Origin: Maricaulis sp047308265
GTDB lineage: Bacteria; Pseudomonadota; Alphaproteobacteria; Caulobacterales; Maricaulaceae
DNA length: 64,000 bases
Assembly (NCBI RefSeq): GCF_047308265.1
Contig: NZ_JBKQWY010000001.1
Span: forward strand, 434,001 to 498,000
Direction: 5' to 3'
Made by a program: the position numbers and the translations under genes. The notes under the pieces are model-generated. The model was not told the origin of the DNA and did not search any database. It was given only the letters and a program-made list of their open reading frames with translations. How positions within the stretch are numbered: position 1 is the stretch's first letter; every line of letters begins with the position of its first letter. Positions 60,034 to 64,000 of this stretch are shown here, in pieces.

Positions 60034-60981
60034 CTAACTGGTCAGCAACAGAATGGTACTCGACAAGATGATCCAGCTGCCCGTCGCCAGCTTCAGGCGT
60101 ATGGCGCCCAGGGCATGGGCCACCTGCCGGGCCAGATAGCCGCCCAGAACCACGGCCGGTGCGGCATAGATCAGGATTTCCCAAAGAATATGTCCGGCCT
60201 GGATATGAAAGCTGAGCCCGGTCCATACGGACAGGGCCGAGGCGATCACGGCGCTGGATACGGCGACATCGACCGGCATGCGCCGAATAAACAGGTAAAG
60301 CGCGAGCAACTCCCCTGTTCCTACGGAAAACAGTGCTGTCGCCACGCCGCCCACCAGGCCAATCAGGCACAGGCTGATCCAGTCGAGCGTATTCAGTCTG
60401 AGCCGGTCGGGACCGCCATAGCGCATGATCGCCAGTTGCAACAGTAGGGCGGCTCCCAGGGCGATGGAAAACAGCTTGAACAGGAGAAAGGCGAACTGGC
60501 TATCGACGCGCAAGGCATATTGGGTCAACAGCAGGCTCGGCAAGCCGATGCCCAGAACCGGAAGGAGAATCTGTCCAACCAGGTGTCGCCAGGCCTTGTG
60601 TCGACGAGAGACCCGGTCCCGGAAGAGCTGGTTGAGCCAGGTCAGGCTGCCAGACGTCATGCCGAAACACTGGATGGCGAAGCTGATCCCAACCGCCGCA
60701 GCCGGGCTGATCGGTACGGTTCCGGTCTCCCGCAGAAAGGCAAAGGCCGGGATGAAGACCACGCCGCCACCCACGCCGGTGGAATTGGCCACCAGGGCTC
60801 CGGCCAGTCCCAGTCCGCCAAAGGGCCAGAATTGACCCAATAGATCGTAGGACAAAGGCGCGACGAGCCAGATCAGAAGGTAGGCGATACCCAGAGCGCA
60901 GGCGCCAGCGATCGTCACCGCACGAATGCCCGCGGGAGAGAGGATGGCACGGGCCAGGCGAAAACGTACGTTCAGACTCAT
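60034..60981 (-). CDS. TauE/SafE family (sulfite exporter-like) permease
   Basis: A 315-residue protein with about eight helices of the TSUP/DUF81 family. The first helix is AVTIAGACALGIAYLLIWL, and VANSTGVGGGVVFIPAFAFL is the family GGG signature. Members move organosulfonate or sulfite anions, or small acids. It sits between two alpha-glucan enzymes on the same strand, 66 bases before the pullulanase gene. A role in sugar metabolism is not apparent. Confidence 0.85.
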   Translation of the reverse strand: MSLNVRFRLARAILSPAGIRAVTIAGACALGIAYLLIWLVAPLSYDLLGQFWPFGGLGLAGALVANSTGVGGGVVFIPAFAFLRETGTVPISPAAAVGISFAIQCFGMTSGSLTWLNQLFRDRVSRRHKAWRHLVGQILLPVLGIGLPSLLLTQYALRVDSQFAFLLFKLFSIALGAALLLQLAIMRYGGPDRLRLNTLDWISLCLIGLVGGVATALFSVGTGELLALYLFIRRMPVDVAVSSAVIASALSVWTGLSFHIQAGHILWEILIYAAPAVVLGGYLARQVAHALGAIRLKLATGSWIILSSTILLLTS

Positions 60982-61011
60982 CAGATCTCCCCGCTATTTC
61001 GGGAAGATAGG

Positions 61012-62637
61012 TCAGTGCGAGCGTTCGACAAACAAAAACCCGTGGGCTGGAAGATGGGCGCAGCTGCCCTCAAGCACGCCTCTCTGGGGCAGGTCTTTGG
61101 CAAGTGCAGCGAGACGGTGTGGGTCCAGTTGAAACTGGATGGACTGATCCGAGAGGTTGAACAGGCAGGTCAGCCGTTCATCGGTGTTGAACCGGTCGAA
61201 GGCCAGCAAGGCGCTGTTGGTTTCAATGAACTCGATCTCGCCGGTTTTCAGAACGGGCCGTGTCTTGCGAACCGCAAGAATAGCCCGGGTGAGGTTCAGT
61301 GTACTGCCGTCGTTTTTGTCCTGCTGATCCACCGCCAGGGCAGGGTGTTGGCTGTCAATGGGCAGCCAGGGCTCATGCGTTGAGAAGCCGGCATGGGGGG
61401 ATGAGCGATCCCACGGCATGGGAGTGCGTGCGCCGTCGCGTCCCAGAGTGCGCGGCCAGTTCTTGATCGCTTCAGGGTCAACGAGACGTTCATAGGGCAC
61501 ATGAGTCTGATTGAGGCCCAGTTCCTCACCCTGATACAGGCAGACGGAACCGCGCAGGCTCAACAGCATGAGATTGAGCAATTGCGCAAAATCGGGCGAG
61601 GCCTCGGCGGCCACACCTTCGGTTGCCCACCGCGTCACGGCGCGGGTGGCATCGTGATTGGAGAAGACCTGTGTCGGCCAGCCCTCCGGGTGGCGTGTGG
61701 AGGCATCCTCCAGCCCGTCGCGGATAAGCGTCGGTGTCAGAGGGCCCTGGAAAAGGAAGGTGAAGGAGTAATAGGTCTGCAGCGTCCGCGCAGGGTCGGC
61801 ATAGGTTATGGCCTGGCCCAGCGGGTCCGCGCCGCCAATCTCACCCACGGCGAAACGCTCCGGATAGGCATCGAGGACAGTGCGGATCTCGGCCATGAAG
61901 TCGGCGATCTGTGGCAGGCCCACTGTGTGGACCATGTCCTGAAGGTCGCTGGGTTTGGCGGGCGCCGGGTGATCCTTAGGCGGGTTGTCGCGAAAATCCG
62001 GATCCTGGAGGTAGTGGCTGATGGCATCGAGGCGGACACCATCCACGCCCCTGTCCAGCCAGAAGCGGAGCGTGTCCAGGATTTCGGCGCGGACGTCCGG
62101 GTTCCAGAGGTTGAGATCGGGTTGCTCTGGCAGGAAGTTGTGCATGTAGTACTGGCCGCGCCGGGCGTCCCAGGTCCAGGCCGGGCCATAAAAGAAGGAC
62201 TGCCAGTTTGTCGGCGGCCCGCCGCCCGGTGCCGGGTCGGCCCAGACAAACCAGTCGGCTTTGGCATTGGTGCGGTCCTGGCGGCTTTCCTCGAACCAGG
62301 CGTGTTGATCGGATGTATGGGAATAGATCTGGTCGATCACGACCTTCAGGCCCAGGCTGTGAGCCTTTTCCAGTAGCCGGTCAAAATCCGCCAGGGTGCC
62401 AAAAAGCGGATCGACATCGCGGAAATCGGCGACGTCATAGCCAAAATCGGCCATGGGCGAGGTAAAGAAGGGCGAGATCCAGATCCCGTCCACACCCAGA
62501 TCGGCGATGTAGTCCAGCCGGTCAATAATACCGGGCAGGTCGCCCACGCCGTTTCCGGTGGTGTCTTGATAGCTGCGCGGATAGATCTGATAGATCACCG
62601 CCCCTTTCCACCAGTTCGTGTCGCCTGCCGTCAGCAT
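61012..62637 (-). CDS. GH13 alpha-glucosidase (oligo-1,6-glucosidase type)
   Basis: A 541-residue cytoplasmic or periplasmic GH13 enzyme with no export signal. It opens WWKGAVIYQIYPRSYQDTTG, a hallmark of the alpha-glucosidase/oligo-1,6-glucosidase subfamily. The catalytic triad is Asp204 (DGVRLDAISH), Glu266 (AVGEIGGA) and Asp329 (VFSNHDA). It hydrolyses short alpha-glucans, so it should act after MFS uptake. GGGGGAAG precedes its ATG. A LacI-type half-palindrome lies 18 bases upstream of the ATG. Confidence 0.94.
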   Translation of the reverse strand: MLTAGDTNWWKGAVIYQIYPRSYQDTTGNGVGDLPGIIDRLDYIADLGVDGIWISPFFTSPMADFGYDVADFRDVDPLFGTLADFDRLLEKAHSLGLKVVIDQIYSHTSDQHAWFEESRQDRTNAKADWFVWADPAPGGGPPTNWQSFFYGPAWTWDARRGQYYMHNFLPEQPDLNLWNPDVRAEILDTLRFWLDRGVDGVRLDAISHYLQDPDFRDNPPKDHPAPAKPSDLQDMVHTVGLPQIADFMAEIRTVLDAYPERFAVGEIGGADPLGQAITYADPARTLQTYYSFTFLFQGPLTPTLIRDGLEDASTRHPEGWPTQVFSNHDATRAVTRWATEGVAAEASPDFAQLLNLMLLSLRGSVCLYQGEELGLNQTHVPYERLVDPEAIKNWPRTLGRDGARTPMPWDRSSPHAGFSTHEPWLPIDSQHPALAVDQQDKNDGSTLNLTRAILAVRKTRPVLKTGEIEFIETNSALLAFDRFNTDERLTCLFNLSDQSIQFQLDPHRLAALAKDLPQRGVLEGSCAHLPAHGFLFVERSH

Positions 62638-62654
62638 GTGTCTTCCCCCGAGTT

Positions 62655-62666
62655 TTGCGGAAATTT
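62655..62666. promoter_or_regulatory. LacI-type operator half/partial palindrome near the glucosidase start
   Basis: TTTTGCGGAAAT differs from TTTTGCGCAAAA at two positions. It lies 18 bases before the glucosidase ATG, within its leader, and 75 bases from the perfect copy. Confidence 0.4.
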
Positions 62667-62741
62667 GTCATTCCGGACTCACGCTGTAAACCCATAAGGA
62701 CAATACAAAGTCCGTGACGCACCCGGAAAATTCTGCCAAGG

Positions 62742-62753
62742 TTTTGCGCAAAA
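62742..62753. promoter_or_regulatory. Perfect LacI-type palindrome in the divergent maltose promoter
   Basis: TTTTGCGCAAAA is a perfect 12-bp palindrome with a central CG, the shape of LacI-family operators. It lies 27 bases before the MFS start codon. A LacI regulator gene would be expected outside the window. Confidence 0.55.
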
Positions 62754-62779
62754 TAACATGGCGGCGGGGAGGCCGTATC

Positions 62780-64000
62780 ATGCTTGATATGCAAAAAAGG
62801 CTCACCCGGCCTTTCTTCGCGCTTATGGCGCTGCCAGCCACGGCCATGGGGTTCGCGCTCTCGGTCCAGATTTCGGCGCTCAGCTGGATCCTGCTGACCA
62901 AGTTCGGTCTGGAAATCTATCAGCTTGGCCTGGTCTGGGCCGCAGGCCCGATTGCCGGCATTCTTGGCCAGCCGATCGTGGGTATTCTGTCTGACAAGCT
63001 CTGGTTCTGGGGTGGACGGCGGCGACCCTTTATCCTGATCGGCGGCGTACTCACGGCGATGGCCCTCTTGGCCTTGCCCAATATCGGCATTCTTTCGGAG
63101 ATCACGGGAATTGGCGGCATAGTGGGCATCGCGCTCATCGTTGTTCTCACTCTCGATCTGTCGATCAATGTCAGTTTCAACCCGACGCGGGCCGTTATTG
63201 CGGATCTGACGCCGGAAGGGGATGAGCGTACCCGGGGGTATACCTGGATGCAGACCATCTCCGGCAGTTTTGGCGTTCTGGCCTATTTCATCGGTGGATC
63301 GTTGGGCAATGAGTTCCTGATCTATTTCGGTGCTGTTCTGGTCTTCGTGTTCGCGATCATCCCGCCCTTGTTGATGACCGAACCGCGAGAGATCCCGCAG
63401 CCCGAAACGGCCGAGAAAGATGCACATGGCGGTGATCTGGGGCGTCTCATCCGCGCGACCCTGCCGCTTTGGGCCGTGTTTGCCTATGATATCTACGTGC
63501 TTGTTCTGCGTGTCCTCGGCGTTGAGCGTGAAGGTTTTACCGCTGAATGGATTGCCTTGGCTGCCACCGCCGCGCTTGTCGCCTATGTCTTGCGTCCCTT
63601 GCCCAAGGCCGAGCAGGTGATGGGAGAAAATCTGGGTGAGTTCCAGAAGATCATGGCGGCGCATGCCTTCTCCTGGGTGGGGGTGCAGACCATGTTCATC
63701 TACATGGTGGCCTTTCTCCAGTTTCGCATGCCGGGCATCGAGGACGGCACTCTCGGACAGGTCACATCCTACGCCTTTCTGGTCTTGAGTTTTGTCTCGG
63801 CTGTCCTGCCCGCCCTGGTCTTCACACCGCTGGCGATGCGCATGCGCCGGACACGGCTGCACGCGGCCTGTCTGGGTATTATGGCCGTGGGTTATGCGGC
63901 TGGATATGCCTTTGGTTACAGCCCGGTCGCCATCTATATCGTCATGGCCGTGCTGGGTGTCGGCTGGGCCGCGATTGTCTCTTTGCCTTTCGCGATCATG
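62780..64000 (+). CDS. MFS sugar (maltose/sucrose-type) transporter, 3'-truncated by the window edge
   Basis: The frame is open from ATG 62780 to the last base of the window (407 codons). It begins MLDMQKRLTRPFFALMALPA. At least ten hydrophobic segments are visible, and ISALSWILLTKFGLEIYQLG, IAGILGQPIVGILSDKLW (helix 2/3 loop) and GRRRPFILIGGVLTAMAL fit the MFS/GPH-like sugar carriers such as MalY of Caulobacter. It carries maltose or short glucans into the cell (inference). GGGGAGG lies 8-14 bases upstream. It diverges from the glucosidase across the promoter with the LacI-type palindromes. Confidence 0.85.
   Translation, partial: MLDMQKRLTRPFFALMALPATAMGFALSVQISALSWILLTKFGLEIYQLGLVWAAGPIAGILGQPIVGILSDKLWFWGGRRRPFILIGGVLTAMALLALPNIGILSEITGIGGIVGIALIVVLTLDLSINVSFNPTRAVIADLTPEGDERTRGYTWMQTISGSFGVLAYFIGGSLGNEFLIYFGAVLVFVFAIIPPLLMTEPREIPQPETAEKDAHGGDLGRLIRATLPLWAVFAYDIYVLVLRVLGVEREGFTAEWIALAATAALVAYVLRPLPKAEQVMGENLGEFQKIMAAHAFSWVGVQTMFIYMVAFLQFRMPGIEDGTLGQVTSYAFLVLSFVSAVLPALVFTPLAMRMRRTRLHAACLGIMAVGYAAGYAFGYSPVAIYIVMAVLGVGWAAIVSLPFAIM

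Noticed and set aside
62522..63862. 446-codon open frame on the minus strand at the right edge
   Set aside because: The plus strand encodes a clear MFS transporter here that is cut by the window end, so it is easy to overlook; the antisense frame is composition-driven.
1..64000. tRNA, rRNA, CRISPR, transposase or phage genes
   Set aside because: None seen in intergenic stretches or frames; G+C and codon use look even along the window, so no sign of recent transfer.

Overview
This window is G+C-rich bacterial chromosome, tightly packed and free of rRNA genes, tRNA genes, CRISPR arrays and insertion sequences. The gene content points to an aerobic, probably marine alphaproteobacterium of the Caulobacterales/Maricaulales/Hyphomonadaceae type: many TonB-dependent receptors, a tryptophan-halogenase-like flavoprotein beside a receptor, quinol NO reductase with an NsrR-like regulator, an NhaA gene with a structured RNA leader, and maltodextrin genes linked to an MFS sugar carrier. 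The taxonomic call is inference. Both ends cut genes: a TonB receptor at the left and an MFS transporter at the right.

Region by region. 1-12140 (+) is a receptor/surface-signalling block: a truncated TonB receptor, a halogenase-like flavoprotein, an ECF sigma factor, a FecR-type anti-sigma factor, an STN-domain TonB receptor and two tandem secreted metallophosphatases. Intrinsic terminators lie right behind both receptors, close to the next start codon. 12137-19416 (-) holds an MMPL/RND transporter, a LolA-like periplasmic protein and a beta-barrel protein (a plausible trans-envelope lipid or hydrophobe route), followed by a LysR regulator and a hybrid histidine kinase. 19669-23834 is a nitric-oxide defence locus: DUF1971 protein, truncated globin, four-helix membrane protein and nsrR in one overlapping operon, divergent from quinol NO reductase.

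23928-31083 (-) has a saccharopine-dehydrogenase-like oxidoreductase, then a molybdenum hydroxylase operon: 2Fe-2S subunit, Moco subunit with Tat signal, di-heme cytochrome c, XdhC and a fused MPT-binding/cytidylyltransferase-like protein. 31192-33082 (-) is an SDR enzyme plus an AraC regulator. 33450-37684 (+) is an RND efflux adaptor and pump. 37700-39608 (-) is nhaA plus a TerB/DUF533 protein, with a leader RNA containing a hairpin-loop pseudoknot that resembles the nhaA-linked (lithium) riboswitches. An OxyR-family regulator without the redox cysteines diverges from it.

40990-51005 looks like an acetate/organic-acid module: a two-subunit Na+/solute symporter, a CrbS-like SSS-domain hybrid kinase, a CrbR-like response regulator, a porin and acetyl-CoA synthetase. 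51099-55358 (-) is an iron-siderophore uptake operon with Fur-like boxes. 55568-57509 (-) holds a crotonase and a class III CoA-transferase. 57571-64000 is an alpha-glucan/maltodextrin block: a lipoprotein pullulanase-like GH13, a TauE/SafE permease, a GH13 alpha-glucosidase and a divergent MFS sugar transporter, with LacI-type palindromes between the last two.

The most interesting items are the nhaA leader RNA, the receptor/sigma/phosphatase block with its terminators, the MMPL-LolA-barrel cassette with two perfect dyads upstream, and the NO-linked four-helix membrane protein.
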